DNA of 64,000 nucleotides from Acinetobacter haemolyticus (GCF_900406815.1 NZ_OVCN01000002.1:124001-188000); one strand, 5' to 3'. Positions 1 to 9,017 are shown, numbered from the stretch's first letter. The notes: generated from the sequence alone by a model not told the origin. A program made the numbers and translations.

Positions 1-29
1 CTTTATACTTTGCGTAATCTTGCAACAAG

Positions 30-215
30 TCTAAAGCAAATTCTTTTGCTTATAGGGAAGTTGGTGGAATTCCAACACTGCCCTCGCAACGGTAACACCG
101 TATTATTAATCTTAGCTCTACGCCAAATCACTGCATCAGAATGATGTGGGAAGATGATTAATAGCATCATTCTTGTGATGATATAGTGAAGTCCGGAGAC
201 CTGCTTGTTGTTTAT
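30..215 (+). ncRNA. Cobalamin (B12) riboswitch
   Basis: The leader carries the conserved cobalamin-riboswitch core: a GGGAA/GGTG segment with paired ggaattcc flanks (about 54-75), a CACTGCCCTCGCAAC segment (76-90) followed by GGTAA, and the B12-box-like GTCCGGAGACCTGC at 191-204. It sits directly upstream of a BtuB-type receptor and a cobalamin adenosyltransferase, so the context agrees. In this family adenosylcobalamin binding normally lowers expression. Outer limits are approximate because the P1 stem was not fully resolved. Confidence 0.9.
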
Positions 216-226
216 TTCCACATTAT

Positions 227-245
227 CATTCACGACGGGTGAATG
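227..245 (+). promoter_or_regulatory. Hairpin in the btuB leader, possible expression platform
   Basis: CATTCAC (227-233) and GTGAATG (239-245) form a perfect 7-bp stem with a 5-base loop between the B12 box and the ribosome-binding site GGAG (249-252). The stem buries the upstream ATG at 243, which favours the ATG at 258 as the real start. It may be part of the riboswitch's translational switch; that role is inferred. Confidence 0.45.
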
Positions 246-257
246 TCTGGAGCATGC

Positions 258-2114
258 ATGTCTACTGTCTTTCAACCAACTCGCCTCGTTGGTGCTATCG
301 CTATTACGATGGGGTTTTCTTCACCTGCTTTTGCTCAAGAGCAATCAACCAATAAAACTGCAACGTTAGATACAATTGTTGTAACTGCTTCTCGTAGTGA
401 ACAAAAAATTAGCGAAGTTCCAGCGCGCATCAATATTATTGAACCGAAGATTCTTGAGCAATCTCCTATTGCTTCTTTACCGCAATTATTACAAACAGAT
501 GCTTCGATCAATATGGTACAAAGCGGTGGCTATGGGCAATATACGGAAATTTTCTTACGCGGCACTAAAACAAATCAAACCCTATTATTAAGAGATGGGG
601 TCCGTCTTAACTCAAATACATCTGGCGCAGCATCATTACCATTTATCGATACGACTGATATTAAACAAATTGAAGTATTAAAAGGTCCTGCATCAGTTCT
701 ATATGGTGCAGATGCGATAGGTGGTGTAATTCAGTTGATCTCAAAAACTCCAGAGAAAAACTCAGCATTTGTTACTGGTGAAATTGGCGAGAACAAAACG
801 TATAAATCAGTCATTGGTGCAGATCTTGCTGAAAATGGTTTTTATGCTCAAATTCGTGGGCAACGCTTAGAAACTGATGGCACTCCAGTGACTGATGCAA
901 AAGACAATAAAAAAGCGAGCTTTGATCAAAAAGGCTATAGTGCAAAATTTGGTGTTGAAAAAGAGCAATTTGCAGCGTCTGTCGACTATAGTGAAAACGA
1001 AGGCTATAGTGACTATGACAACTATGGCAACTTAGTTTCTCAAGACTTCAAAAATGAAGTGATTAACATAAAAGGTCGTGTAAATATTCTTGATAATGTA
1101 GCTATTCACGCTCGCTTATCTCAGTTCAAAGATGATTTGAACCAAAATAACTCACCAGACTACGTTTACAGCACTACACAAGAAGCTGAACTTTATACGA
1201 AATGGCAAATGACCCCTACTCAAAATATTTTAGTGGGTTCAACATACAAAGATATTAAAGGTGATGTGTACTCAAAAAATCTTTGGGGTGGAGAAGACGT
1301 TAAATACAAAGAATCTGTAGATACCGTCGGTTATTTTCTCCAGCATCAATATCAACAAAATGGTATAGAAACTCAAGTTGGTGTTCGTGTTGAAGATAAC
1401 GAAAAGTTTGGCTCACATACCGTAGGTCAAGGTGCGATCAGATACCAAATATTACCACTTACAAGTGTTTATGCGAATATTGGTTCTGCATTCCGTGCTC
1501 CAACCACAAATGATTTATATGCAATGTCTTGGGGTGCTAATCCTGACCTAAAACCAGAAGAAAGTTTTTCTTATGAAATTGGTGTGGATCAAAAACTAAA
1601 CTACGGTATTGATTTAGGTTTATCTGTTTACCGTAATAAAGTTGATAATTTAATTAGCCTCCAAGCAGGTAAGCTAATCAATGTTAACAAGGCAACGTTC
1701 ACAGGTGGCGAAGCGTCATTTAAATGGCAACAGGATGAATTGTTTTTAAATACAACATATGCCTACGTTCAAGCCAAAGATGACGAAACAAATAAAGAGT
1801 TAAATCGTCGCCCGAAACAAAGTTTGACTTTAACCACTGGTTGGGATGATGGAATCTACGGTATTTCGACATCTATCGTTGCTAAATCTAAATCTAAAGA
1901 TTTTGCAGACTGGCCTTCCACAACACCAACCACAACACCAGGTTATGTTACGACTAACGTAAATGCATATTGGCAGCCGACACCAATGATAAAAATCTTT
2001 ACTAATATCGAAAATATCGGTGATGTAAACTACAAAACTGCTTATAACGGTAGTGATGTTTACTACATCAACGGTGGTCGTTTAGCTTCTGCCGGTGTCA
2101 CATTCCGTTATTAA
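258..2114 (+). CDS. btuB: TonB-dependent vitamin B12 receptor, BtuB type
   Basis: Outer-membrane 22-strand barrel receptor that imports cobalamin using TonB energy. A signal peptide ending around SPAFAQ is followed by a TonB box (DTIVVTASR), a plug domain with the VLKGPASVLYGADAIGG signature, and a barrel ending in a C-terminal aromatic residue (VTFRY). Length, about 618 residues, is normal. Specificity for B12 is supported mainly by the riboswitch upstream and the adenosyltransferase downstream. ATG 258 is preferred over in-frame ATG 243 because GGAG lies at 249-252 and ATG 243 lies inside a hairpin. A terminator-like stem follows the stop, so downstream expression may be reduced. Confidence 0.9.
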   Translation: MSTVFQPTRLVGAIAITMGFSSPAFAQEQSTNKTATLDTIVVTASRSEQKISEVPARINIIEPKILEQSPIASLPQLLQTDASINMVQSGGYGQYTEIFLRGTKTNQTLLLRDGVRLNSNTSGAASLPFIDTTDIKQIEVLKGPASVLYGADAIGGVIQLISKTPEKNSAFVTGEIGENKTYKSVIGADLAENGFYAQIRGQRLETDGTPVTDAKDNKKASFDQKGYSAKFGVEKEQFAASVDYSENEGYSDYDNYGNLVSQDFKNEVINIKGRVNILDNVAIHARLSQFKDDLNQNNSPDYVYSTTQEAELYTKWQMTPTQNILVGSTYKDIKGDVYSKNLWGGEDVKYKESVDTVGYFLQHQYQQNGIETQVGVRVEDNEKFGSHTVGQGAIRYQILPLTSVYANIGSAFRAPTTNDLYAMSWGANPDLKPEESFSYEIGVDQKLNYGIDLGLSVYRNKVDNLISLQAGKLINVNKATFTGGEASFKWQQDELFLNTTYAYVQAKDDETNKELNRRPKQSLTLTTGWDDGIYGISTSIVAKSKSKDFADWPSTTPTTTPGYVTTNVNAYWQPTPMIKIFTNIENIGDVNYKTAYNGSDVYYINGGRLASAGVTFRY

Positions 2115-2157
2115 TCGTGCGCTAAAATAATAAAAACATTTTCTTCACTCCAGTTTC

Positions 2158-2196
2158 GGGGTAATGTTCTGACCGACATTATCCCCTTTTTATTTT
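2158..2196 (+). terminator. Intrinsic terminator after btuB
   Basis: GGGGTAATGT (2158-2167) pairs with ACATTATCCCC (2176-2186) with a single bulged T, followed by TTTTTATTTT. It lies between btuB and the adenosyltransferase and could be a partial attenuator within one transcription unit. Confidence 0.7.
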
Positions 2197-2217
2197 CAGG
2201 ATCAGAGAAACAAAACT

Positions 2218-2805
2218 ATGGGACATCGTTTAAGTAAAATCTATACACGTACAGGTGACTCAGGTACCACAGGTCTGGGAGATGGTTCCCGCGTTGCAAA
2301 AGATGATTTACGCATTGCTGCGCTCGGTGATGTCGATGAACTCAATGCAACCATTGGTGTACTTCGCGCACAAATCAGTGCAAGCCAAGTTGAAAATAAA
2401 GCCCATTGGGATAAAAGCTTAAGCCTCATTCAACACTGGTTGTTTGATTTGGGCGGTGAGGTCTGCATTCCAAACTATCATTTACTTCAACCCGTATGCA
2501 TCGACTTTCTGGAACAAGAAATTGATCACATGAATGAGTCTTTACCAATGTTAAAAGACTTCATTTTGCCATCAGGAAGTTTGGCATGTAGCTATGCACA
2601 TCAAGCCCGTGCAGTATGTCGTCGTGCTGAACGTGCTTTATTGTCGGTACACAATCGTGACCAAAATATCCAAGCCACAGCCTTACAATTACTGAATCGT
2701 TTATCCGACTGGTTGTTTGTTGCCTCACGTGCCTTGCAACGTGCTGAAGGTGGTAGCGAAGTGCTGTGGCAAAAAAATATTAATGACAGTATCGATCCAG
2801 CATAA
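2218..2805 (+). CDS. Cob(I)alamin adenosyltransferase, PduO type
   Basis: Transfers the adenosyl group of ATP to cob(I)alamin, making adenosylcobalamin in the cytoplasm. The N-terminal KIYTRTGDSGTTGLGDG segment is the ATP-binding signature of the PduO/EutT-type family, and RRAERALLSV plus LNRLSDWLFVASR are the conserved C-terminal helices. The 195-residue length is typical of the single-domain form. It is about 100 bp downstream of the receptor gene and probably shares its riboswitch-controlled transcript, subject to the terminator between them. Import followed by adenosylation is a coherent salvage route. Confidence 0.92.
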   Translation: MGHRLSKIYTRTGDSGTTGLGDGSRVAKDDLRIAALGDVDELNATIGVLRAQISASQVENKAHWDKSLSLIQHWLFDLGGEVCIPNYHLLQPVCIDFLEQEIDHMNESLPMLKDFILPSGSLACSYAHQARAVCRRAERALLSVHNRDQNIQATALQLLNRLSDWLFVASRALQRAEGGSEVLWQKNINDSIDPA

Positions 2806-2827
2806 CCATTTCCAAGGTGAATAAAAG

Positions 2828-3544
2828 ATGCGAATTATTGGTCATCGTGGTGCGCGTGGTGAAGCGCCTGAAAATACCTTAGGTGGATTCCACTATCTGC
2901 ATGGGCTTGGCATTCGTGCAGTCGAGTTTGACGTTCGTCAGCTTAAAGATGACCAACTCATCGTAATTCATGATGATGATTTTGTTCGTACTGCCGGTCG
3001 CTTACAACATGTAGAAAGTTGTAATCTGCTAGAAGCCGAACAATTTGATCATCGCCATCAGTGGCAAGACTGGAAAACTGAAGAATTTACGCCGAGTTTA
3101 AAGCAGGTTATGGATTGTTTAATCGACTTTGAGCATATCGAAGTTGAAGTAAAATCAGTCGTTGATGAGGTTGCGGCTGAACGGCTGATTATAAAACTAC
3201 AGCAAGAACTACAAGGTTTTGAAAAAACAGCAACTATTACCAGCTTTGATACAAAAATTTTAGATGCATTACAGCAACATCAGAGCACTTTTAAACGAGG
3301 ACTCTTGGTCGAAGTTCCAATCGGTGAATATGCAATCGAACTTGCACATCAGTATCAATGTCGTCAAATCGGTTGGAAAGATCAACTCGCTTCAGATGAA
3401 ATCATTCAACTGACCCAGCAAGCGCAATTAGATATTAGTGTTTGGACAGTAAATGATGTTGAACGTGCTATGCATTTACAACAGCTTGGTATTCAAGGTT
3501 TGATTACTGATATTCCTCAAACAATGTTGCAGCATTTATCATAA
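2828..3544 (+). CDS. Glycerophosphodiester phosphodiesterase
   Basis: Hydrolyses glycerophosphodiesters to glycerol-3-phosphate and an alcohol. The protein opens with IGHRGARGEAPENT, the catalytic HR...PENT motif of the GDPD family, followed by VEFDVRQLKDDQLIVIHDD with the metal-binding Glu/Asp and second His; VEVKS and the C-terminal VWTVND and GLITDIP motifs complete the TIM barrel. At 238 residues with no signal peptide it resembles the cytoplasmic UgpQ type. The start is 22 bp after the preceding stop, so it is probably co-transcribed with the adenosyltransferase gene. Confidence 0.93.
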   Translation: MRIIGHRGARGEAPENTLGGFHYLHGLGIRAVEFDVRQLKDDQLIVIHDDDFVRTAGRLQHVESCNLLEAEQFDHRHQWQDWKTEEFTPSLKQVMDCLIDFEHIEVEVKSVVDEVAAERLIIKLQQELQGFEKTATITSFDTKILDALQQHQSTFKRGLLVEVPIGEYAIELAHQYQCRQIGWKDQLASDEIIQLTQQAQLDISVWTVNDVERAMHLQQLGIQGLITDIPQTMLQHLS

Positions 3545-3571
3545 TAAAAAAGGTGGAGACCACTCCACCTT
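3545..3571 (-). terminator. Terminator between convergent genes
   Basis: AAGGTGGAG (3550-3558) and CTCCACCTT (3563-3571) form a perfect 9-bp stem. Read on the minus strand it is followed by TTTTTATTAT, so it mainly terminates the leftward lipoprotein gene; it may also stop the rightward phosphodiesterase transcript. Confidence 0.8.
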
Positions 3572-3577
3572 CTGACA

Positions 3578-4105
3578 TTATTTCTTACGTTGTGCTTGTA
3601 TCAAACGTTGCCCTCTAGCATCCAATAGATAGAGATTGGTTCCATCATATTGAAAACGCTCGACTCGCTGAATCGCATCCATCAACTCTGCTTCTTGTGC
3701 CAAAGACTTATTACAACTGTAATGCCCTGCTCTCACATCGAAATCAAGTTTACGTTGAGCAAAATCATAGCGATAACGCCCATAAATATTATTACATCCA
3801 GTATGCCCTGCAACACTTTTACTTACAGAGTTCAATGTAAAACTTGGAAATTGATTAAAGAACAATGCACGTTTGTTGTGAATCATTGTAATTTGCCAAT
3901 CAACATCTTGAATTCCATCACTACTCTTACGAACCTGCATTGGTGGAAGTGTATGTGACGGTTTAGGTTGTAAAGTATTTTTTTGCACTTTTGAAGGTTG
4001 GCTCTGGCAAGCAGCCACCATCAAAACACTAGAAAATATTAAAGTTTTGTGAACAAATGCCTTTATAGAGAAAATAGGATTTTTCACGATAATTTGCTCA
4101 GACAT
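3578..4105 (-). CDS. META/HslJ-domain lipoprotein
   Basis: Predicted lipoprotein: the hydrophobic segment TLIFSSVLMVAAC ends in a lipobox with the modified Cys near residue 33. The C-terminal half fits the META (HslJ-like) domain: WQITMIHNKRA at the start, VAGHTGCNNIYGRY at the centre, and SCNKSLAQEAELMDAI near the end. Two conserved Cys (GHTGC and HYSC) could pair. The biochemical role of this family is poorly defined; HslJ in E. coli is linked to stress and novobiocin resistance. The gene is divergent from the desaturase gene across about 210 bp that must hold both promoters. The N-terminal extension before the hydrophobic segment is long, so a later start is possible. Confidence 0.75.
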   Translation of the reverse strand: MSEQIIVKNPIFSIKAFVHKTLIFSSVLMVAACQSQPSKVQKNTLQPKPSHTLPPMQVRKSSDGIQDVDWQITMIHNKRALFFNQFPSFTLNSVSKSVAGHTGCNNIYGRYRYDFAQRKLDFDVRAGHYSCNKSLAQEAELMDAIQRVERFQYDGTNLYLLDARGQRLIQAQRKK

Positions 4106-4316
4106 TGATTTATTTCACCTTTTAATAAATTAGCCTGTTCGGCAAACGAATTCTGTTACTGTTCTTTCGATACAACTGTAGAATAATACTAGTGCTTATT
4201 GATTTGAGCATGCTAATATCAGGACTAAAATAGCAATATATCGTAAAGATTGGTCTTGCTATCTCGTTTAGTTTTATTATCTTGTGCAAACAAGGTTGTT
4301 AGGAGCGCTGCCGGAT

Positions 4317-5486
4317 ATGAATTCCGCCCCACTCAAAAAAGCACCCATTAACTGGACTGCTAGCATTACCTTAATTGGAACCCCAATTCTTGCTGCTATT
4401 TTAATTCCTTTATACGCTTATTATTATGATTTTAGTGTAAGCGCATGGGTAAGTTTATTCTTCCTCTTAGCATTGAGTAGTTTAGGCATCACAGCGGGTT
4501 ACCATCGCTTATGGGCACATCGTGCTTATGAAGCATCTTTACCCTTAAAAATTCTATTGATGATTGGTGGAACTTTTGCCGTTCAAAACAGTATTCTGTT
4601 CTGGGCTTCTGGACACCGTACCCATCACCGTCATGTCGATGATGTAGATCAAGACCCATACTCGATCAAACGTGGTTTTTGGTATGCACATTTAGGTTGG
4701 ATGATCCGCGATCATTCACCGTCTCAACCTGATTTCAAAAACTCACCAGATTTGCTCAATGACAAACTCGTGATGTTCCAACACAAGTACTATGTCCCGA
4801 TGGTCATTGCGGTTCATGTTGGTTTATTAGGTGGTATTGGCTGGGCTGTTGGTGATATTTGGGGCGTAGTTCTACTAGGTGGTCTGCTGCGCTTGATTAT
4901 CAGTCATCATGTTACCTTCTTTATTAACTCACTCTGTCATATGTGGGGCAAACGTCCTTATACTGATGAAAATACGGCACGAGACAACTTCGTCTTAGCG
5001 ATTTTCACTTGGGGTGAGGGTTATCACAACTACCATCATATCTTCCAATACGACTATCGTAATGGTGTGAAATGGTGGCAATATGACCCAACAAAATGGT
5101 TAATTTGGACCAGCTCTAAATTAGGTCTAGCTAAAAATTTACGTCGTATTCCGAGCTTTAATATTCAAAAAGCTGAGTTGGCGATGAAATTTAAATATGC
5201 TGAACAAGACTTAGCCATTTATGGACATGATGTAAACACAGATATCGTGCAAATGAAGCAACGTATTGCTCAAGAATACGAAGCATTTACCCATACATTA
5301 AATGATTGGGCGAAGCTTAAAGAGCAAGAGCTACACGCCAAAAAAGCAGCGATGGCAGAAAAAATTCATCAAATCGACCATAAATTAAAAGTTGATTTCC
5401 AATTACTTGAGCATCGTCTTGCTCATCATCGTGAGTGCTTAGAAACTTTGATGCGTAATATCAAAAAAGCACCTGTTTCTGAGTAA
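4317..5486 (+). CDS. Acyl-CoA delta-9 type fatty acid desaturase
   Basis: Membrane di-iron enzyme that introduces a cis double bond in a fatty acyl chain. The three histidine boxes are present: HRLWAH, HRTHHRH and HNYHH, with hydrophobic segments before and between them (LIGTPILAAILIPLYAYYY, VSLFFLLALSSLGITAGYH). After the catalytic core there is a long charged helical tail (about residues 290-389) rich in Lys, Glu and His that is unlikely to be catalytic. ATG 4317 is preferred over an upstream GTG at 4284 because AGGAG lies at 4301-4305. A strong terminator follows, so it is probably monocistronic. Expected role: adjusting membrane unsaturation. Confidence 0.9.
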   Translation: MNSAPLKKAPINWTASITLIGTPILAAILIPLYAYYYDFSVSAWVSLFFLLALSSLGITAGYHRLWAHRAYEASLPLKILLMIGGTFAVQNSILFWASGHRTHHRHVDDVDQDPYSIKRGFWYAHLGWMIRDHSPSQPDFKNSPDLLNDKLVMFQHKYYVPMVIAVHVGLLGGIGWAVGDIWGVVLLGGLLRLIISHHVTFFINSLCHMWGKRPYTDENTARDNFVLAIFTWGEGYHNYHHIFQYDYRNGVKWWQYDPTKWLIWTSSKLGLAKNLRRIPSFNIQKAELAMKFKYAEQDLAIYGHDVNTDIVQMKQRIAQEYEAFTHTLNDWAKLKEQELHAKKAAMAEKIHQIDHKLKVDFQLLEHRLAHHRECLETLMRNIKKAPVSE

Positions 5487-5497
5487 ACATAAATGAT

Positions 5498-5529
5498 AAA
5501 AAATGGTCTCTTTAAAGAGGCCATTTTTT
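5498..5529 (+). terminator. Terminator after the desaturase gene
   Basis: AAAAAATGGTCTCTT pairs with AAGAGGCCATTTTTT with one G-T wobble, giving a 15-bp stem ending in a T-run. The symmetrical A-run makes it potentially bidirectional. Confidence 0.85.
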
Positions 5530-5625
5530 ATATCTATCAGGTGCAAATCCGCCCCTGCTTCTCATCGCTGCTGAGCTGAAAATTTGCTATAGTCATCATT
5601 CGCTCATACTTTTGATGCTTCTCTT

Positions 5626-7068
5626 ATGCAGTTTAATCCACGCTACTCTTCTCTCGATACAAAGCTTTTTCATCAACAGCAACCAAGCCCATTACGCGGT
5701 GCTAAAGCAGGTCATTTCAATGAAGCCTTAGCCGATGAATTACAATGGAGTGCAGAGGATAAAGCCAACTGGGTTGAGATTTGTAGTGGACAAAAAACCT
5801 TTGCTGAGTTTCCTCCTTTAGCTATGGTTTATGCAGGGCATCAATTCGGACAGTGGGCAGGTCAACTGGGTGATGGACGAGGATTGCTGATCGGACAAAT
5901 CCTAGATCAGCATGGACAAACCATAGACCTTCATCTAAAAGGAGCAGGCTCTACGCCCTACTCTCGTATGGGTGATGGAAGAGCTGTATTACGTTCCGTG
6001 ATTCGTGAATATCTTGCAGGACATGCGTTAAATGCACTTGGTGTCGCATCGAGCCATGCTGTGGGATTCACCACCTCATCCCAAGGTGTACAACGTGAAA
6101 CATTAGAACTCGGTGCAATGCTTTTACGTACATCTGACTGCCATATTCGTTTCGGTCATTTCGAATGGATTAACCAATATGCACCAGCACTTTTAACTGA
6201 TTTCACGCAGAAGTGTATCGAATGGCACTATCCAGAATGCTTAGATGCAGATAATCCAATTCTTGCTTTTGCCCAGAAAGTGATTGAGCGTACCGCTATC
6301 ATGATCGCAAAATGGCAACTGGTTGGTTTTGCGCATGGGGTGATGAATACCGATAATTTAAATATTACAGGTTCAACTTTAGATTTTGGTCCTTATGGAT
6401 TTATGGAACGCTTCCGTCCAAACTGGATCAATAACCATTCAGACTATCAAGGTCGATACACCTACCAAAATCAGCCAAGCATTGGCCATTGGAATCTTTG
6501 GACTTGGTTAAATAATCTGATTCCTCTCGCAACACCTGAAAATAAAGAACAGTTCAAACTGGATTTAGCAAAATGTCTGGAACAATTTGAACCAACTTTC
6601 TTAGAACATTATGGACAAGGCTTATGTCAAAAGATGGGATTGCCTCATTTCCACAAAGATAGTCTGGATTGTAGTTTTGCATTCTTGAGAATTCTTCAAA
6701 CAGAACAACTCGACTACACTCAAAGTTTTATTCGCTTACAAAATCAGGAATATAAAATACTACGCGATGATTGTTTGGATTTACGTCAATTTGATGCTTT
6801 CCTCCAACAATATCAAGAAATACGTAAACATCAGGATATCGACGCATTAGATCACGCTATGCAACAAGCAAATCCACACTATGTATTACGCAATCATATG
6901 GCGCAAAAAGCCATCGAGCTTGCAGAGCGTGGAGATTTTAGCGAAGTTGATCGTTTGTTTAAGTTACTGAATCTACCTTATAGCAAACAACCTGATCTAG
7001 AAACGGCTGAAGATATTGCTCCTTTGCCGAGTGACGTCCCTGAGATTTCTGTCAGTTGTTCGTCCTAA
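5626..7068 (+). CDS. selO: Protein adenylyltransferase SelO (YdiU family)
   Basis: SelO is a pseudokinase-fold enzyme that AMPylates Ser, Thr or Tyr of target proteins and is linked to the oxidative-stress response. Diagnostic segments are YAGHQFGQWAGQLGDGRG, the LHLKGAGSTPYSRMGDGRAV nucleotide-binding region, the HGVMNTDN motif with metal-binding Asn, and DFGPYGFM. The C-terminus ends in SCSS, the Cys-containing equivalent of the selenocysteine tail in eukaryotic SelO. The 480-residue length is normal for the bacterial family. The downstream L,D-transpeptidase gene starts only 29 bp later and may be co-transcribed. Confidence 0.95.
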   Translation: MQFNPRYSSLDTKLFHQQQPSPLRGAKAGHFNEALADELQWSAEDKANWVEICSGQKTFAEFPPLAMVYAGHQFGQWAGQLGDGRGLLIGQILDQHGQTIDLHLKGAGSTPYSRMGDGRAVLRSVIREYLAGHALNALGVASSHAVGFTTSSQGVQRETLELGAMLLRTSDCHIRFGHFEWINQYAPALLTDFTQKCIEWHYPECLDADNPILAFAQKVIERTAIMIAKWQLVGFAHGVMNTDNLNITGSTLDFGPYGFMERFRPNWINNHSDYQGRYTYQNQPSIGHWNLWTWLNNLIPLATPENKEQFKLDLAKCLEQFEPTFLEHYGQGLCQKMGLPHFHKDSLDCSFAFLRILQTEQLDYTQSFIRLQNQEYKILRDDCLDLRQFDAFLQQYQEIRKHQDIDALDHAMQQANPHYVLRNHMAQKAIELAERGDFSEVDRLFKLLNLPYSKQPDLETAEDIAPLPSDVPEISVSCSS

Positions 7069-7097
7069 AGGATCAATATACAAAAGGAATAAAAACA

Positions 7098-7694
7098 ATG
7101 AAACCTTGGATAGCGATATGTGCCAGTATCATTATTTTGCTGATTGGGATAGGGCTATATGTTTACAGAGCCTATATTCCAAGCACAATGATGCCGACAG
7201 GCTCAGTCATGCCACAATCATTATCCGACGAGGAAATCATATACATTAGAGACAACACCCCGATTACCAAGATTGAAGTGTTTAAGCATCAATGGATCTT
7301 ACAACTCAAGCATCACAACGAGATTATTCGTGAGTATCCAATGCGCTTAGGGTTTAACCCTTTAGGTCATAAACAATTCGAGGGGGATGGAAAAACACCT
7401 GAAGGGACATATAGCATCGACTGGCGCAATCCCAATAGCGCCTATTATAAATCGTTGCATATTTCCTATCCAAATGAACAAGATGCCGCTTATGCAAAAC
7501 AACAAGGACGATCAGCAGGTGGAGATATTATGATTCATGGTAGTGTGCCAAAGGAATATCTTAATTTACCAACCAGTATGACTTATTTTCCTCAGGGAGA
7601 TTGGACACTTGGTTGTATTGCGATTAGAAATATTGATATGGATGAAATCTGGCAATTGGTGGATAACAATACTCAAATCGTAATCCACCCATAA
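7098..7694 (+). CDS. L,D-transpeptidase (YkuD domain), membrane anchored
   Basis: Periplasmic cysteine transpeptidase that acts on peptidoglycan stem peptides or attaches proteins to them. An N-terminal hydrophobic segment (WIAICASIIILLIGIGLYVY) anchors the protein; the YkuD domain follows, with IMIHGS as the conserved His-Gly motif and DWTLGCIAIRN containing the catalytic Cys. ATG 7098 is chosen because AAAAGGA lies just upstream; an earlier TTG inside selO has no advantage. At 198 residues it is a short member. Whether it makes 3-3 cross-links, edits peptides or acts as a Braun-type attachment enzyme cannot be read from the sequence. Confidence 0.9.
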   Translation: MKPWIAICASIIILLIGIGLYVYRAYIPSTMMPTGSVMPQSLSDEEIIYIRDNTPITKIEVFKHQWILQLKHHNEIIREYPMRLGFNPLGHKQFEGDGKTPEGTYSIDWRNPNSAYYKSLHISYPNEQDAAYAKQQGRSAGGDIMIHGSVPKEYLNLPTSMTYFPQGDWTLGCIAIRNIDMDEIWQLVDNNTQIVIHP

Positions 7695-7748
7695 TGCTCT
7701 AAATGCCCCCAAATAATTGTAGATATAAGCAGCACAAAGCTCAGAAAA

Positions 7749-7788
7749 ATATCCACATTTTCTGTGGATAAACTTGTGGTTATCCACA
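7749..7788. promoter_or_regulatory. Cluster of three DnaA-box-like sequences
   Basis: Two exact DnaA boxes (TTATCCACA) face each other: TGTGGATAA at 7763-7771 and TTATCCACA at 7780-7788. A third with one mismatch, ATATCCACA, lies at 7749-7757. CTGTGGATAA and TTATCCACAG also form a perfect 10-bp inverted repeat. It lies in the 222-bp gap between the L,D-transpeptidase gene and the next gene. There is no T-run, so it is not an ordinary terminator. Confidence 0.6.
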
Positions 7789-7916
7789 GGATAAGACCAT
7801 TAGAATAAATGAGCACTATTTAGATACTCAAAACAAATTAAGATAGTTATCCATCCTCTCTTTTAGGAAATGAGTAGCTATGACAAAATAAGCAAAATAT
7901 AAATGAGATCTTAAAA

Positions 7917-9002
7917 ATGTATCGGACAACATTAATAAAAACAATTTTTGCGTGTGTCTTTTTAAGTTTTAGTTGTTCTTCATTCGCCGCCCCATTGTCA
8001 ATCTCAAATGAAGATACCCAAGTAATTTCTAGATCCGCTCTAGGCGCTTGGGTACTAAAACAAGACTTAAAACAACCTCGCATGAACTGTGCGATTCGAT
8101 TTATACCCTTACAGGATTCAGAGACTAGTTTTTCCATTTTCGGGCCAACCAAACAATCGTCGAGTGCGACCATTTTGTTTCAAGGAAAAAATATCCCAAC
8201 AGCCCGCTCCCCTCAAGATGCACGTGTTGAACTGGTACAAAAAAAATTAGCCTCAACGCCACTTAAAGCTCAAATTTTACCGAGTCAAAATACAGGAATA
8301 CTTGCAGTCAGTACCGGAGACATTCATCAAACCCTAAAATCCATGCGTGATGCTGAACACGATCTACAATTGCGCCTCAATTATGCAACCATTTTCAGCT
8401 TAGATTATGACGGTCTTGCTCTAGCGCGTAATGCCATGCTGGATTGTATTGCAGGTAAAACAGTCAAAACCAAAACATTGAAACAGGCTACAGCTGAAAT
8501 TCGACCATTGGGTAACTCAACTATTACTGGACAAGCTTTTTACAAAGGTGCAATTCTTGCGAAAAAGCAATACCCGCCAAAAGGAAGTCAAGCAGTTGGA
8601 TTAATCTGGATGACAGATGAGTTTAAAGCATGGTACGAACAAGTTAAGCGCAACCAAAAGATCCCTGAGCAAATTCCTGAGAACATTCTTAAACATTTTA
8701 TGTCTACACGTATTTTAGATGATCAAGGACATTTTAAATTCACTAATCTACCCGCAGGTGAATACATCCTCGTTGCAAATTTTTCTTATGAAAAAAGTGT
8801 TAGCCGTACTGAAGTTGTAGGAAGAACCGATGTCTATGTAGGCAATCAACATATTGGTTCAAATGATCAGATTGCACACTGGAGCTATGTGATTAAAGAA
8901 GGTACTTCCTTTGAAAAACCCGTATCCATTCCAAAAGATGGTGATAGTGTAAATATAATTTTAGACAAATCCCAAATCATGTGTTTCTTGGTTTGTTTCT
9001 AA
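7917..9002 (+). CDS. Exported protein of unknown function with a carboxypeptidase-regulatory-like C-terminal part
   Basis: A clear Sec signal peptide (KTIFACVFLSFSCSSFAA, cleavage near residue 25) marks it as periplasmic or outer-membrane associated. No enzyme motif was recognised. Around residues 195-300, SITGQAF-type and GHFKFTNLPAGEYILVANF segments resemble the Ig-like carboxypeptidase regulatory domain that often decorates surface proteins. Several Cys are scattered (near residues 60, 178 and at the C-terminal MCFLVCF). It stands alone, preceded by the DnaA-box cluster and followed by a strong shared terminator. Confidence 0.7.
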   Translation: MYRTTLIKTIFACVFLSFSCSSFAAPLSISNEDTQVISRSALGAWVLKQDLKQPRMNCAIRFIPLQDSETSFSIFGPTKQSSSATILFQGKNIPTARSPQDARVELVQKKLASTPLKAQILPSQNTGILAVSTGDIHQTLKSMRDAEHDLQLRLNYATIFSLDYDGLALARNAMLDCIAGKTVKTKTLKQATAEIRPLGNSTITGQAFYKGAILAKKQYPPKGSQAVGLIWMTDEFKAWYEQVKRNQKIPEQIPENILKHFMSTRILDDQGHFKFTNLPAGEYILVANFSYEKSVSRTEVVGRTDVYVGNQHIGSNDQIAHWSYVIKEGTSFEKPVSIPKDGDSVNIILDKSQIMCFLVCF

Positions 9003-9017
9003 GTTTATATGTTGATT

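Noticed and set aside
3..275. Leftward open frame at the left end (90 residues)
   Set aside because: It runs antisense through the cobalamin riboswitch, has no domain or ribosome-binding site, and its sequence is explained by the structured RNA.
7741..7790. Terminator after the L,D-transpeptidase gene
   Set aside because: The inverted repeat has no T-run, and its arms are DnaA-box sequences, which explains the symmetry.
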